Assembly (NCBI GenBank): GCA_019973155.2 | Contig: BPQB01000007.1 | Location: 248,001-312,000, forward strand | Origin: Phanerochaete sordida | Lineage: Eukaryota; Basidiomycota; Agaricomycetes; Polyporales; Phanerochaetaceae | Length of the DNA stretch: 64,000 nt | Direction of reading: 5' to 3' | Part shown: positions 20,320 through 33,074 of the stretch, in pieces | Numbering within the stretch: the first letter of the stretch is position 1 | How the letters are laid out: the number at the start of each line of letters is the position of its first letter | Position numbers and translations under genes: made by a program | The notes under the pieces: model-generated | What the model saw: the letters and a program-made list of their open reading frames with translations, nothing else | Database searches by the model: none | What the model was told of the DNA's origin: nothing

Positions 20320-22889
20320 ATGTCGAGCACGGACGTATGGGCGGAATTCGACGTAAGTAGCTGCTTCTTTAAGTCCCGTGCACGCCTCGTTCTCACTTGC
20401 CTTCTACCACCTTTCCTCGTTCCTGGGTCGCTTCCTAGACTGTACGGCATAACGTCAAACATAACACCGTTGACCGTCTGAAGCAAATCATTCTTTCTTT
20501 CAACGAGCAATGCGGCACATCCTTCACTAAGAGCGGCAAGAAACAAGAGCTCATCGACCGGATAACGCGCGAGTTAGACTTGTGGCGACGAGCGAACAAC
20601 GTAGACAGGTGGATGAAAGCCAAGACCATATTGACCCAGCAGGGTCGCAGCATGTGAGTATCACTAGTTATCGAGGCGAGCCCTTTACTCGCATCGCAGC
20701 CTTAGTGCTGCGCCTTCTTGTGGGATGATTGCTGACAGCCTGCGTCCTTCGAGTAGGTATACCAATTACGTTCCACAAGCCAATTCCTACGGCATACCAC
20801 CTCCGACAACTTACAGCACGCCTGCATCAGCGCACTTCCAGTCCCGGCCACCGGGAACGAGTGCACTTCCAGCTTACGATCCTTATGCCGCACCCCGAAG
20901 ACCAGCTGCTCCTGCTACTACACCCGCTGCATCCTCTAGCTCTGCTGCTCCTAGTGAGTCGATTCTCGCATTGCAGTTGACTCGTCTAAGCTGTCGTCAG
21001 CTATCCAATTCAAACACTCGCCATTCTTTCGCATTGACCGCATCGTTTCGTCCATAGTGGAATGTCCAGGTATGTACCGCTGTATCTATGCTGTTCGCCA
21101 TTCTTACCGCACGATATCAGAGTCGAGTAGTCAGATGGATCGCAGACAGCAGTCTGTGTCATTCTACCTTACCCAGGAGGTGATCCAGAAGCTCGAATCC
21201 AAGAGGTAATGCAGGCTTTGCGTCGGCATGCTGCTGTAGCTAATGCGTTCCAGCCCCAAGTACCAGCTACGACTCTATTGTACCTCTTCAACCTATCATT
21301 CACCTACCCCTTCGTTCCGACCCAATGCAGGACCCTGTCCCATAGAGTTTCCTCCGACTTGCGAAGTTCGTGTCAACAACACCATATTGAACGCGAATTT
21401 AAAGGGAATGAAGAAGAAGCCGGGAACTGCTCCGCCGCCGGATCTGGGCAAGCTCCTGAAACTGAACTCCGGGGCTCCCAACCGCGTCGAAATCATCTAC
21501 GTCAACAGCCAGACTCCTGTCCCCGCGAAGGTATGTGCTTAGCGACACGCTGTCCATATATGCTAACTACTGAACAGAAATACTACCTTTGCGCGGCTCT
21601 TGTCGAGGTCACGACCGTCGATCAGCTTATCGACAGATTGCGGAAGGGGAAATATAGAAGTAGCAATGAGATCGTGGCGAAGAGTGAGTATCTCGATTGC
21701 TTATCGGCGTGCCGCGGCTCACGAAATATACCAGTGGCCCAGCAGGCATCGGAGGATGATGACATCGTAGCCGGGTCGCAGAAGATGTCCTTGAAGTGCC
21801 CGGTAGGTTCTTGCCTCGTGCATAGTAATTCATCTGGCTGACTTGCACACAGCTCAGCTATATGCGCATTGCCACCCCCGCTCGCTCAGCGCACTGTGTC
21901 CATTCACAGTGCTTTGACGCCTATTCGTGGTATTCGATGATGGAGCAGACCACGACGTGGTTGTGTCCTGTCTGCGAGAAAGTCCTGAACACGGAGGATT
22001 TGATAGTCGATGGGTCAGTCTACAGGTTCATGTCGTTTACAACTCTCGTTTCCTAACTATACGCAGGTATTTCGACGATATTCTCAAGGAGACTCATGAG
22101 GACGTGGAGGATGTCATCGTGGAGGCGGACGGCCAGTGGCACACGGCGGACAACAAATACGGGTCAGCATCTTGGAAGGCGATTCATCCTCCAATCAAGG
22201 ACTCTACCCACTCACTCCCTCCTACTCCCGTGAAGAAACGGACCCCGTCTCCGCCCATTGGACTGACCAACGGTGATGCGCCGTTGAAGTCCGGGCCGAG
22301 TAATGCGGAGATCGTCATCCTGGACTCCGACGACGAAGATGAAGGTCAGGTCAAACGAGAGTTATCCCCGTCTGCCTACCGATCGCTCAATACGTCCTCA
22401 GCGAGCATCGGGAGCTTGCCGCCGCGCTCTCAGACGGTGGAGTCTGACATCATCGACCTGACCTTGGACTCGGACGACGAGGATACCGTGGTGAGCCTAC
22501 CCGTACAGAAGAAACGCAAGTCGGACGACAGAGAGCTCGTCTCCCCGACAGAGCAGATCTGGAAGAAATCACGGTTGGACGTTTCTCCTACCGACTCTAC
22601 TGCAGTTGCCCACAGTTCCACCCCAGTCCGCTATAGTAACTCGTCGTCGTACTCGCCACCGTCTCGTGACCCTATCGGGATGCTTCAACCGCCTTCGCCG
22701 CCCATCCGATACAATGCGAACGGTTACGCCGCCCATACGACTGCCACGGCGTACGCATCGAGCACGTACATTCCTCCTGGCGGCGCACCTGTCCCTTTGA
22801 GGGCGCCGCCGTATGTACCGCCGCCTTATCACGGCCAGGCGCCGCATGGGGCGCCGCCGCCGCCACCTTCGAGCTGGAGCCGCCATTGA
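20320..22889 (+). CDS. PIAS/Siz-type E3 SUMO ligase
   Basis: Nuclear SUMO E3 ligase. Domains in order: an N-terminal SAP-like DNA-binding helix pair (start MSSTDVWAEFDTVRHNV; RLKQIILSFNEQC, KSGKKQELIDRI); a Pro/Ser-rich linker; the PINIT domain (FFRIDRIVSSIVECPE, SVSFYLTQEVIQKL, IEFPPTCEVRVNNT, LNSGAPNRVEIIYVN, KYYLCAALVEVTTVDQL); and the SP-RING/MIZ zinc finger (MSLKCPLSYMRIATPAR, HCVHSQCFDAYSWYSM, TTTWLCPVCEKVL) with its Cys/His ligands. The tail carries two acidic SUMO-interaction-like motifs (AEIVILDSDDEDE and DIIDLTLDSDDED) and ends in a Pro-rich segment (SSWSRH, TGA 22887-22889). About eight introns of 50-70 nt. The gene appears intact. Confidence 0.92.
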
Positions 22890-23261
22890 GTCGTGCATGG
22901 GTTTCTGGGGTTGCATGGGGTTGTACTGGATATGTATAGTTCTGTCTGCGTAACAGAGGGTTATTTTGTGTGTAATAATGGGAGACGCTTTGTGCGGGGC
23001 GGCCGACGTGCGCCTCCGGATTGCCGGGCGCGGGGTAGCACACGAGCGAAGCGCCTGATTGGCGGGCAGCGATTGGTCCACGGGGCAGCTGTGACAGGCG
23101 TGGGACCGGCTTACGTCAGGAGGGGGTCGGCCGTGGGCGGGGCATAGGGCGATTCCGGATCGCTTAGGCCGGCGAAAAAGATTGAAAACGCGCGCTCGCT
23201 CGCCTCTCTTTCCTCCTTACCACTACTCACTCTCTCCTCTCCCCGGTTTCCCTCCGTCAAA
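22890..23261 (+). promoter_or_regulatory. ADP/ATP carrier promoter region
   Basis: A 372-bp interval. The 60 nt before the start codon are almost pure CT on the plus strand, typical of strongly expressed fungal genes. The distal part is GC-rich and probably includes the SUMO ligase 3' UTR. Confidence 0.45.
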
Positions 23262-24571
23262 ATGGCCGACGTTAAGAAGTCGAAGACTCCCCGGGAGTTC
23301 GCGAGTGCGTATCCTCTGCGGCTGCGGCACACACCCGCAGTCGCTCCTTGTTGGCGCGACGGCACTTTTGCTGACCTGGCATGTCTGCACAGTCGATTTC
23401 ATGATGGGCGGTGTCTCTGCCGTAAGTGGTCGATCCTAGACCCTTCGAGCTCGCGTACTGAACCTTGTGCCATGCGTAGGCCGTCGCCAAAACCTCTGCT
23501 GCTCCCATTGAGCGTATCAAGCTCTTGGTGCAGAACCAGGACGAGATGGTTCGTATCCCAGCGCGCCCTGCGCTTCCCTCAGTTGAACTAACCGCGACGT
23601 GGCATTCCAGATCAAGCAGGGTCGTCTGGCTTCCCCCTACAAGGGCATCACTGATTGCTTCGCCCGTACCTACCGTGATGAGGGTCTCCTCTCCCTCTGG
23701 CGTGGTAACACCGCCAACGTCATCCGGTACTTCCCCACCCAGGCGTTGAACTTCGCCTTCAGTACGTGTTTGGATTTTACCCCAGCGTGATCGCTCGTTG
23801 ACATCCTTTTGCAGAGGACTACTTCAAGTCGCTGTTCGGCTTCAAGAAGTCTGAGGGCTACTGGAAGTGGTTCGCTGGCAACGTCGCCTCCGGTGGTGCT
23901 GCTGGTGCCTCTTCCCTCCTTTTCGTCTACTCTCTCGACTACGCCCGTACCCGTCTCGCCAACGACGCCAAGTCGGCCAAGGGCGGAGGATCCCGCCAGT
24001 TCAATGGCCTCGTCGACGTCTACAGGAAGACCCTTGCCTCTGACGGTATTGCTGGTCTCTACCGTGGCTTCGTTCCCTCCGTCGTCGGTATCATCGTCTA
24101 CCGTGGTCTCTACTTCGGTGTCTACGACTCGCTCAGTACGTGTGATCCTTTTTCCTATTTCGGAACAGTAATTTATTCTTCTCTTTGCAGAGCCCGTTGT
24201 CCTCGTCGGTGCCCTCCAGGGTTCGTTCTTCGCGTCCTTCCTGCTCGGCTGGGGTGTCACCATTGGTGCTGGTCTCGCTTCTTACCCTCTCGACACTATC
24301 CGGTATGTGCACGTCATACTTGCTGCGTGTGGGCAATTGCTCAATCTTCTCTCTCAGTCGTCGCATGATGATGACCTCCGGCGGTGGTGTTCACTACAAG
24401 TCCATGTTCGACGCTGGCTCACAGATCGTCGCCAAGGAGGGTGTCAAGTCGCTCTTCAAGGGTGCCGGTGCCAACATCCTCCGTGGTGTCGCTGGTGCTG
24501 GTGTTCTGTCGCTGTACGACAAGCTCCAGGAGGTTATGTTCGGCAAGGTCTACTCTGGTGGATCTGGCTAA
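23262..24571 (+). CDS. AAC: Mitochondrial ADP/ATP carrier
   Basis: Exchanges cytosolic ADP for matrix ATP across the inner mitochondrial membrane. Start [14 protein letters not shown]; exon 2 gives [10 protein letters not shown], then [20 protein letters not shown] with the first PxExxK motif. Repeat 2 holds [19 protein letters not shown] and repeat 3 [18 protein letters not shown], where RRRMMM is the hallmark nucleotide-carrier signature. The end is [14 protein letters not shown] with TAA 24569-24571. Six short introns separate the exons (for example after EFA, after GGVSA, after QDEM, near 23764, near 24137 and near 24303). About 310 residues, normal length, all motifs intact. Codon use is visibly biased to C/T-ending codons, as in highly expressed genes. 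Confidence 0.97.
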
Positions 24572-24837
24572 AGGTCTCAGTCTGGATGTTGGACTCGCTA
24601 CTTCCTACTTGCCTTCTAGTACCGCCGTCTATTTTGCACGCTACACGATATTCCACAATAGACTATGTGGTTTACTCTCGTTTCCTGCTGGTACCATTTC
24701 CTCTAATAGAGCCGGGGTTCAAAAGCATGAAGCGTGAAGCTTGTACGAAGCATGGAGTGAGACGGATGCAGTATTGGTCTGCTCAGATAATGTTGGGGAA
24801 AGTATGCATAGCTCGAGAGTTGTTCCGCGTCCACCTC

Positions 24838-27379
24838 ATGCGACATTCATGTAGGCCTGGTCTCATTCCGCGCCGTCTCCGCTTTTACAGCATCCAGAAG
24901 CCGGCTGCTATACATCTACGACCATATCAAGAGACTGCGCTGCAAGCATGTATGGAGGCTCTCGAAGCGGGGAGTACGCGCATTGGCGTGTCCCTGCCTA
25001 CGGGGTCTGGCAAGACTACCGTGTTCATCACCCTCCTGTCGCGCATCAAGCCATCTACTGAGTACCCAGATGCAACGAGGTCTCTGGTCATCGTCAACAA
25101 CATCGAGTTGGCCCGACAGTCGGCGAAGCAGGCGCAAATGCTGTTCCCGGGTTGGAGCGTAGAGATTGAGCAGGGGCAGAAGCACAAGGCGTCGGGAAAG
25201 GCAGACTTGTGCGTAACCTTTACTTCATGCCTACACCTTTGTTGACGCGTGCGAGCGGTCAGGACTGTCGCGACTTACCAGACGTTGTCGCAAGGGCAGC
25301 GTTTGGAGAAGTTCGACCCGAGTTATCTCAAGGCAGTCATAGTAGACGAGGCTCACCACGCCGCCGCTCCCTCGTACGTTTCTTTGCGTGGCGACTGCTA
25401 GGGGTTTCATGGACACATTGCAATAGATATCGCACGATCCTGTCGCGCTTTCATCCTGAAATCCAAGCTCCTACTGGCCGTGGCCCTGCAACGAGCCCTG
25501 CCCGCCATGTTCCTATCTTCGGCTTCTCCGCAACATTTAGCAGGCATGATGGTCTGGCTCTCGGATCCGTGTTCGAGCGCATCGTGTACCACAGGGATTT
25601 TCTCGAGATGATCAAGGAACAATGGTGCGCGTATCCCAGACTGTCTCTCCGTCCCTCCCACCTGACCTCTGTACAGGCTTTGCGACGTCCGGTTTACCTC
25701 GGTCAAAGCCAATATCGACTTGAGCAACGTCACAGTGAACAGCGCCAATGGCGACTTCAGTGCGACCAGTCTCGCCCAAGTTATCAATACTCCTACCGTC
25801 AATAGGCTCGTCGTGCAGTCCTGGCTGGAGAAGGCTGGTGAGCGAGACTTCCCTGCATTCGTTTCCGGTGTTTAATTGTTATCAGCTGGTAGAAAATCCA
25901 CCTTGGTGTTTTGCGTCAACTTGCACCATCTACGCGAACTTACGAATACGTTCCGCGCTGCTGGTGTCAATGCAGCCTACATACACGCCGGTACACCTAC
26001 TGCAGAGCGGAAAGCACTGATCAGTGCGTTCAAGGGTGGAGAGTTCCCTGTGCTCCTCAATGTCGGTGAGAAAGAACAGTCATCTCGAGAGGGGCCAGAG
26101 AATAACCGTTTGCTATCTAGCTATCCTTACGGAAGGGACGGATATACCCAACATAGACTGCGTCCTTGTCGCTAGACCTACGCGCTCTCGTAATCTATTT
26201 GCTCAGATGGTGCGTAAATAGCATTCTGGCTGCACCCGCTCTCACTCTAGTTCAGATTGGCCGTGGCATGCGTCTCTCTCCAGGCAAGACCGACTGTCAC
26301 ATCATAGATTTCGTTGACTCGTCAACCCGTGTGGCGGGTGTTGTTTCTGTGCCCACGCTCTTTGGTCTAGATCCTGCAGGGCTTATTGACAGTGAGTGCG
26401 CCGTCTTCGCAAGCCTTCGAAAGCTCACGCCTGCACGCAGATGCATCGCTCGAGAGTTTGGAGGAGAAAGCTATCAGCGTGATCCCCGACTTCGACCTCG
26501 AGGATGTGGCATCAGAGCCCGATACGCTCGACGACGTCCCAGAACCGAAATCGGTCACGTATACCGACTACAACGATCCATTTTCGTTCGTCGCACAGAG
26601 CCACGGGGCGCCCCACATTCAGCAGCTCAGCCGTTTCTCCTGGGTTGGCTGTGGCGGCGATGTGTACGTCCTCGAGTGCATGGGGAAGGGACACATTCGC
26701 GTCGAGCCTGTACAAGATGAGAACGGTGTGTATCAGTTTTTTCAAATCGTTCCCGCGCTGACGGCCACAATAAACAGATCCTGAGGTACATTATCAGGCG
26801 CACTTTACGCCTCCGACTATGACGCCCCAGACTGCAGCGCTGCTCAAAATCTCGCCGTTTCAACGCAGTAGGAAAGTTCTCTCTGCGCGAACACTCCAAG
26901 ATGCTATCCAAGGATGCGATAATTATGCGAAAAGTAACCTTCTGAAAGGGCCACTCGTAGCAGGGTACAGCCATCTCTAAGCGGAGGTGTTATGTTAGTA
27001 AACTAACGTCGCGCGGCAGGTTACTGAGGTCAGCAAAATGGAGACGCGCTCCTGCAACGGACTCGCAGAAGAAGTGGGTAGCCCAGCGCTGGGCGAAATT
27101 CAGGAGCGACCCGTCCGAAGTTGACGGCAAGCAGCCTGCCAAGCTTGCTACATTGACGAAAGGGGAGGCTGCGAACATCATCACCCGTCTCAAGCATGGT
27201 GCTGCGGTACGCGCACAACGATTTCTACGGCTCTTGTTGCTGACAAATGTGTTCAGTCGCGTTACCAGAAGCAAGTGAAGGCAGTGGCTAAGAAGGCTGC
27301 TGTTGCGGACAAGGAGCGGAAGCGGATGGCTAGGGAGCATGTCAGAGTCGGTCCTTTGCCTGTTCCACTTGCTGCATAG
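24838..27379 (+). CDS. IRC3: IRC3-like mitochondrial DEAD/DEAH helicase
   Basis: Superfamily 2 helicase of the Irc3 group, needed for mitochondrial DNA maintenance in yeast. ATG 24838 is preferred: [20 protein letters not shown] looks like a mitochondrial presequence and leads directly into [16 protein letters not shown]. Motifs: Walker [15 protein letters not shown], Ia [19 protein letters not shown] box [15 protein letters not shown], motif [15 protein letters not shown], then the second RecA domain [32 protein letters not shown] and [16 protein letters not shown] (motif VI). The C-terminal Irc3 region reads [14 protein letters not shown] and, after a phase-2 intron near 26967-27019, [19 protein letters not shown], ending [13 protein letters not shown] with TAG 27377-27379. 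About twelve exons. It converges with the PsuG-PsuK gene, 45 bp between stops. Confidence 0.92.
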
Positions 27380-27424
27380 TTATATTCGAAGCTTCCGTTA
27401 TATTGGAAGTACCGAGTCCGCAGC

Positions 27425-30400
27425 CTACGGGTTTTCAAGGAAGCTACATATTATTGCAGCGTCGAGAGTGCCGGGGAGACAGCTTGTGGCGACTTTAACG
27501 TCATCACGGCAGCCTGTCAGCGCAAGTGCGGCGGTCAGTCCGACGAGCTGTCTTAGGGCTGGAGAGATTGAACAGACCTGTTGTGCCCGGGCAGCAAGTT
27601 TGGCCAACGACTCTGGGTTGAGGAACGCTCCCGGGCTCTGTACGAGGGTGGCGAGTGCTGCTCCCACCAGAGAGTCACCAGCACCAGTGACATTGACTAC
27701 GTCCGATGGCTGCAGGGCAACCGCAGGGTAGTGCTTGAAGACAACGATGCCTCCATCCCTGCTCTGGGCAATCACCTGACGTTCGCGAGCATTACTGCGC
27801 TCGTATGCCCAAGCGGACTGTTGCGTCACGGTGGCGGGGACGCGGAAGACGGTGAAGAGCCCCTTCTCACCCGCTTTGAGGATGAGATGCTGGAAGAACG
27901 GAAGAAGGTTGACGGCCATTTGGGCAACGCCTTGGTCCAGCAGGAACGACAGTGTGCCCTTTGCAGGTGTCGAGTCGCACGCATCACGCCTGGCGAGATG
28001 CTCCAGTTCCATGCGGAACTGCGACCCGAGGCCCATCTTGTCGATGACTCGCCACCACTGCTCGTGCGAAGTCAACTCCAAAGGCTCCGAGCCAGCCGTT
28101 CGGTACATGTGAGCGAGCTCAATGAGGTTTGGCGATGAAAATGTCACGGGGGCGATGTCTTCTGTCTCCCTGCCAAGGACCGATGCGATGGCGGGGAGGA
28201 TTCGCGTGGACTTGGGTACCGAAGTTGGCTCGCTTAGTTGGGTATCGTCATCAGGAGCATCTAGCAGCACAACATCGGTAATACTCACAAGAAAACTGTG
28301 AGGTGCGTAAGATTTGACAGGCCAGCGATCCATACGAACATTATCGCTTACCTGGTATTTTCTTCTCGAAGCATGACTGTACGATGAGCCTCAAAGCATG
28401 CTCGGAGAGATTTCCATCCGCGGCGACAATGCTGGACTGGTGGGCCTCGAGCCTCTCTGTTATCTGTAAAGATGTATAGATAAGCATAGGACAGATTCAC
28501 GCAGAAAGCATGCTTACGACGTCCGAGGGTAGAGCCGCGATGATCCCCATGTCCGCTACGCCTCCGATCAGGTTTCCTGTACCGTCCAAGACCATATTGC
28601 AGACAGCGGAACGCTGAGTCTCCATCGAGAGCAGCCCGTCTGCACGCATTCCAAGCCTAGCGGTCTCTTCTGCGAGCAGTCTGCCGAAGGGATCATTGCC
28701 TACCGGCGAAACCAGCAGAGTAGAACGCGCAAATGGTTGAGAAATGCCAGACAAAACACGGTGAGCGGCCTCAGCGATGTTTCTGCCCACGCCACCCAGT
28801 GATGTCGTGACCGCGCCGGGACTAGTGGAGTGCTTGCCGAGGGATGAATTCGAGTCGGCCGCTTGCGCAGTTATGTCAACAGCTGCTGAACCAAATATTA
28901 CCAGCTCTGCCTTGAACTTACGACTGTGAGTCAACCGGCGGAGTCCAAGTGTTCAGGCTGTCAAGTCAGACTTACAGAGGCAGATTCCGGTTGTATCGAA
29001 GGCCGTTCATGAGCGGCGTGCACATCAGGACTGGACGGCTGGAAAACTGGAGAAGACTGCGTATATTGATGCGGATATCCAAGATACTATACAGATGATC
29101 TCCTTACTTGTTGTCCAGCCTGTTTGGCAAGTTCGGAATACGCCACAGCAATCTGACCACCTACGCAATCAAGACTTAGCCGAGAGCATGCTAGCGAAAG
29201 TACGTGTGTGCTCACCCACGCGAGCCGTATTCTTGATCAAAGCAACATCTAGGGAGAGCGCTATGTATCAAGCAGAAGGATTCTGGGGAGGATGACTCAC
29301 TGCTATCCAGAGACTTCCCGGCGGTCAATTCACCTACACGCTTGAGCAGCCAAGGAGTGGCAGCTTTCCCCCACTTGTTCACGCCCTGCCGATCCGCTTC
29401 TTCCAAGGCCTGTTCCACAGCTTTCTGCAGCTTCAAGCCCACGGTCTCGTAGTCCTCCGGAATAGGCACTGCGAAAACAGCCCCAGTAGACATTCCCAGT
29501 TGGTCTTGGGAACCTGTGTGACAACGTCAAATCAAGGCAGCGTTCACAGAGATGTGAAGACGACTGACGGAGAATGCGCGCCGCAGACTTGGGATCATCT
29601 ACCCGCCATGGGCTCTTGAACCCGCTTTTACGAGTGTAGAATGCGGGAAAGTCATCGGTCTCACCGTACGAGACGACAGGCACCCCTAGTGTTTCCTGTA
29701 TGTTGTCAGCCATTGTAGTGTGGGTGTTACTGATGCGCATACAAGATATTCCAGGGTCCTATTCGAAGGTTAGATAAAGCTGAGCCCCAGGACAACATCC
29801 GTACCTTCCGATATCGAGAATGGATTTGACACCAGCCGAGACAAGGCCGACAGGACACCTCGACAGCTCTGGCAGATCTGCAGAGACATCCATAGCTGCC
29901 AGCTATCTTCAGCAATAGGCACAGGTTAAAGCTGGTGGGCATGGCTCACAGGACTGTCCGCCTCGGTGCACACCTCCAAGCCTGTTACAGAGGGCGTGAC
30001 CACAGCGTACGACGTAGCTCGAGAATCTAAGGCTTACCCTCCCGTTGCGAAGACCTGACCCATCGCGTTGACTTGTCAGCGAGAGCGGTGTGAAGCGCAT
30101 GTATGGAGCACGCACCTTAATCCCGGCTATAGCAGCGAACATAAGCGTCGTGCTGCACGTCGTCCCGCCGTCGCGCTGTAGAGCAAGAGCCGGCCCCAGA
30201 TCTCTACGAGACACTTTAACGACGTTGGGGTTGGCCTTCACGTCGGCGAGGTGTTCTAGCTCGTTAGCATGCAAACCAATCTTGATGCGGCCTCCTATGA
30301 TGCCCATAGTCGCGGGGATCGCGCCTTGAGCGCGGACGATGGTCTCGACAGACCGTGCGGTCTCGAGGTTCGTGGGCTGAGGCATGCCATGGGTCACGAT

Positions 30401-30625
30401 GGTCGTCTCGAGTGCGACCACAGGCTGTCTTGCGGCGAGGGCAGCTTCCACTTCCGGATGGACATCGATTGGGGCTCCTTTGACTACCGCGTCCGACAGA
30501 GAAGAAATCGCCCTCGTGCTATGCCTGCCAGGTCGGAGGACGCGAGAGCGACATACATGCCGCAACATGATCGTGGAGAGCAAGAGTAGCGCGGCGAATG
30601 TGAATCTACGCGCGGGTGCTCGCAT
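27425..30625 (-). CDS. Bifunctional pseudouridine-metabolising enzyme (PsuG-PsuK fusion)
   Basis: Fusion of pseudouridine-5'-phosphate glycosidase (IndA/PsuG) and a PfkB-family pseudouridine kinase (PsuK). Together these turn pseudouridine into uracil and ribose 5-phosphate. The start at 30625 ([17 protein letters not shown]), or the internal ATG near 30571 ([17 protein letters not shown]), gives an N-terminus fitting a mitochondrial presequence. PsuG blocks: [78 protein letters not shown]. PfkB blocks: [66 protein letters not shown] (the GAGD anion-hole/catalytic motif) and the end [11 protein letters not shown]. Around ten exons. The two-domain order PsuG then PsuK is the one known from eukaryotic fusions. 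Both halves look intact. Confidence 0.93.
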
Positions 30626-30694
30626 AATTACGCGCGGACGCCAGCTGTGAGTCCGCTCAGCCCGCGCAAAGACTCTGGTTAGACACGAACGACC
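30626..30694. promoter_or_regulatory. Very short divergent promoter, PsuG-PsuK / MoaE
   Basis: Only 69 bp separate the two outermost start codons (about 123 bp if the PsuG-PsuK start is the ATG near 30571). Core elements for both directions must overlap here or lie inside a transcribed leader. Confidence 0.4.
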
Positions 30695-31290
30695 ATGTCT
30701 GTCGGTGGAGAATGGCCCGCGGCATCTGTCGAGGCTCGCCTAGACACAGAAGACGGCATATGCGTTTTAACATACCACAAGCTGGATACCCAGGCAATCA
30801 TTGCGTCCGTAACCGACGATAAAGCGGGGGCCACAGCAGTGTTCATTGGAACGACACGCGACTCATTCAAAGGTCAGAAGCATCAGAGCTACACAAAAAG
30901 TGCAATCCGCTAGATGACAGTTCGTATAAAGGCAGAACCGTCACGCGTTTAGACTATCAGGCGTACAGCAAAGTCGCCATAAAGACGATGGCGGATATCA
31001 TCCGGCAAGCACGCCAGCAGACGTCCCGCTCTGAGCACCACGTTGAAGGCTACGTGTCCTCCATCATCAAATGCGCGGTGCACCACCGCCTGGGCACAGT
31101 GCCTGTTGGCGAGTCCTCGATCGTCATCGCGGTATCTTCACCTCATCGCAAGGAAAGCTTCGTGGCGTGCGAATATATCCTGGAGGAGGTGAAGCGCAAG
31201 GCACAGATCTGGAAGAGGGAATTTTATGAGGGTGAGAGGGAGGGGGATGCCGAGTGGAAGGAGAACGTCACCACTTCGAAGTCAGCCTAA
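30695..31290 (+). CDS. Molybdopterin synthase catalytic subunit (MoaE/MOCS2B)
   Basis: Large subunit of molybdopterin synthase, which converts precursor Z (cPMP) to molybdopterin using MoaD thiocarboxylate. Exon 1 is 30695-30872 and exon 2 is 30932-31290, joined as SFKG-RTVTRLDYQAYSKVA. Family motifs: AGATAVFIGTTRDSFKG, then AVHHRLGTVPVGESSIVIAV, SSPHRKESFVACEYILEEV and KRKAQIWKREFY with the Lys residues of the active site. About 178 residues, normal length. The short tail ends TTSKSA. No MoaD-type partner gene is in the window. Confidence 0.95.
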
Positions 31291-31418
31291 CAGCGGGCAC
31301 GATTGCGAGATAAACGGCAATGTCATAAGGGCTGCATAAGGGTATTCGTGAATGTACTCGTTAACAGTGATATATCCGTGCGGTATCCGTGTCAGCGATG
31401 ATAGCGTATCCCCGGCAC

Positions 31419-32778
31419 CTATTCGACTTTCCATGTCTTCGACACAGAGTCGTCTTCGTTGCTCACGAGGAGCTCGACTGCCCAAAGGATTAACGTGAAG
31501 AACACGTTCATCCACCGCCACCAGACTTGGGCAGGATGGTCCAGCACTGCAGATGTTCGTGAGTCTTTGAATCTTGTGTTAAATGGGCGACATACGGAGT
31601 AAATGTGAATACACTGTGACAAATATTGCTTGTCGGTACGTCAACAAGAGCCGAGTGAGTTGAGATGTCTGGCACCGGCGCAGTCAGCGCCTTTACTGAT
31701 ACAGAAATGCAACCAACTTACGGGTCTTCCGCCCCAGCTGTCATCGGAGTCGGGGTCTTCATCCCATGCGTCCGCCCCGATAGTAGGAAGTATGCGAGAC
31801 GCAAAGTGCAGCACAATTAATCGGTACAACAGCGCGACAAGCACAGGCTTGGGGAGGGTGTATGTGATGAAGTTGAGCAGCGTCTGCATGTGCGGTAGAA
31901 TATTTGACAGAAGTGGTGCACTGCAAAAGCCATATAAGCACGGGAGAATGCCCGGGTGACGAAGGAAACTTACTAGGATGCAGCTGGGTTCCAGTACGGC
32001 GACAACTCAAACCCACAGAGCCAGAAGTTGTAGGCGAGCACCAGAGCCAGGCCGGACGACTCGATGACATTGGTCCGCCTCAGCGCGAAACCGATGGCGG
32101 TGAGAAATATGAAGGCTGTGATAGCGACACCGAGGAGAGTCGACAGTAGGGGAGAGGCTGCAGCAGAGGGGTAGGACTAGGAGACAGGGAGACTTGGAAA
32201 TGAGCCTCGGAGCACCGCGCACAAGACTGGCACGCACCGTCACAATCCACCAAGCAGAGGTAACGTACGCAGCGGCAGCTCCTACGAGAAACCCGAACTG
32301 GTACCTCTCGCCCTCCTCGACGAGCTCCTTCCCGACCTGCCCGAGCTTCTGCACCACGAGGAGGCTAGACATGCCCTCCAGAACAATGAACCCCGGGCTC
32401 GACCATCGGAGTGCCCATCCCCACCACGACGCGGCGGCGAGGAGCCATGGATGCACGGTCTGCGCAAACGCGTTGAAGCAGACGAGGAGAAGGAAGGAGT
32501 GTACCGGCACTTGTAGCACAGACAGAGCAGGCGAGCCCCAGAGAAGGGTAAGCGACCCGTGGATCAAGGAGTGTACGAACAGGAGGAGGGACAGTAGTAG
32601 AAATGCATCGGTGGAGAGCGTTGAGAGCGTGAGTGGAAGGAAAATGAGGATTTGTGTCACTGTCGAGAGTCTGCGGAGCGGCGTTCGGGCGATGTTCAAG
32701 GCGAGCTCGGAAGAAAAGAAAAGAGCAGACGTACCTCGCCGTGCTCGACACCGCCCTCCAAACTAACCATGGAGCCAT
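31419..32778 (-). CDS. ICE2-like ER multi-pass membrane protein
   Basis: Polytopic membrane protein resembling fungal ICE2, which acts in cortical ER inheritance and lipid homeostasis in yeast. Start MAPWLVWRAVSSTAR at 32778, then a phase-2 intron (GTACGT...CCGCAG) into LSTVTQILIFLPLTLSTL. Hydrophobic segments follow: STDAFLLLSLLLFVHSL, LLLVCFNAFAQTVHPWLL, ASWWGWALRW, GFIVLEGMSSLLVVQKLG, FLVGAAAAYVTSAWWIV, and in later exons FIFLTAIGFALRRTNVIE and FITYTLPKPVLVALLYRL. The GFIVLEGMSSLLVVQKLG and RRTNVIESS blocks are what I associate with ICE2. The last exon ends DSVSKTWKVE, TAG 31419-31421. At least eight predicted helices. The family name is moderately sure; multi-pass membrane topology is clear. 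Confidence 0.6.
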
Positions 32779-33074
32779 GACAAGCCCCAGGGCCTGTGTG
32801 ATTCGTCAACGAACCCTGACGAGGGGTGAGGGAGATTACAAGCAGGAAGCTGCCCGCTCGCGTGCCACACCAAGACCGCTTTGTGCGGATTGCGAAGCGC
32901 CGCTGTAAACGTAAACAAGCACTTGGCATGGATCCAATATTTATCGAGCAATTTATGACCGTTAAATACACAGTACGCAAAGGTATATCTACAACAGATG
33001 TTCTACATGAGGTGTATGTACAGAGAGAGAAAATCGATTAGAGGGATATTAGGCGTATGTACAGGGCGCCCGTC

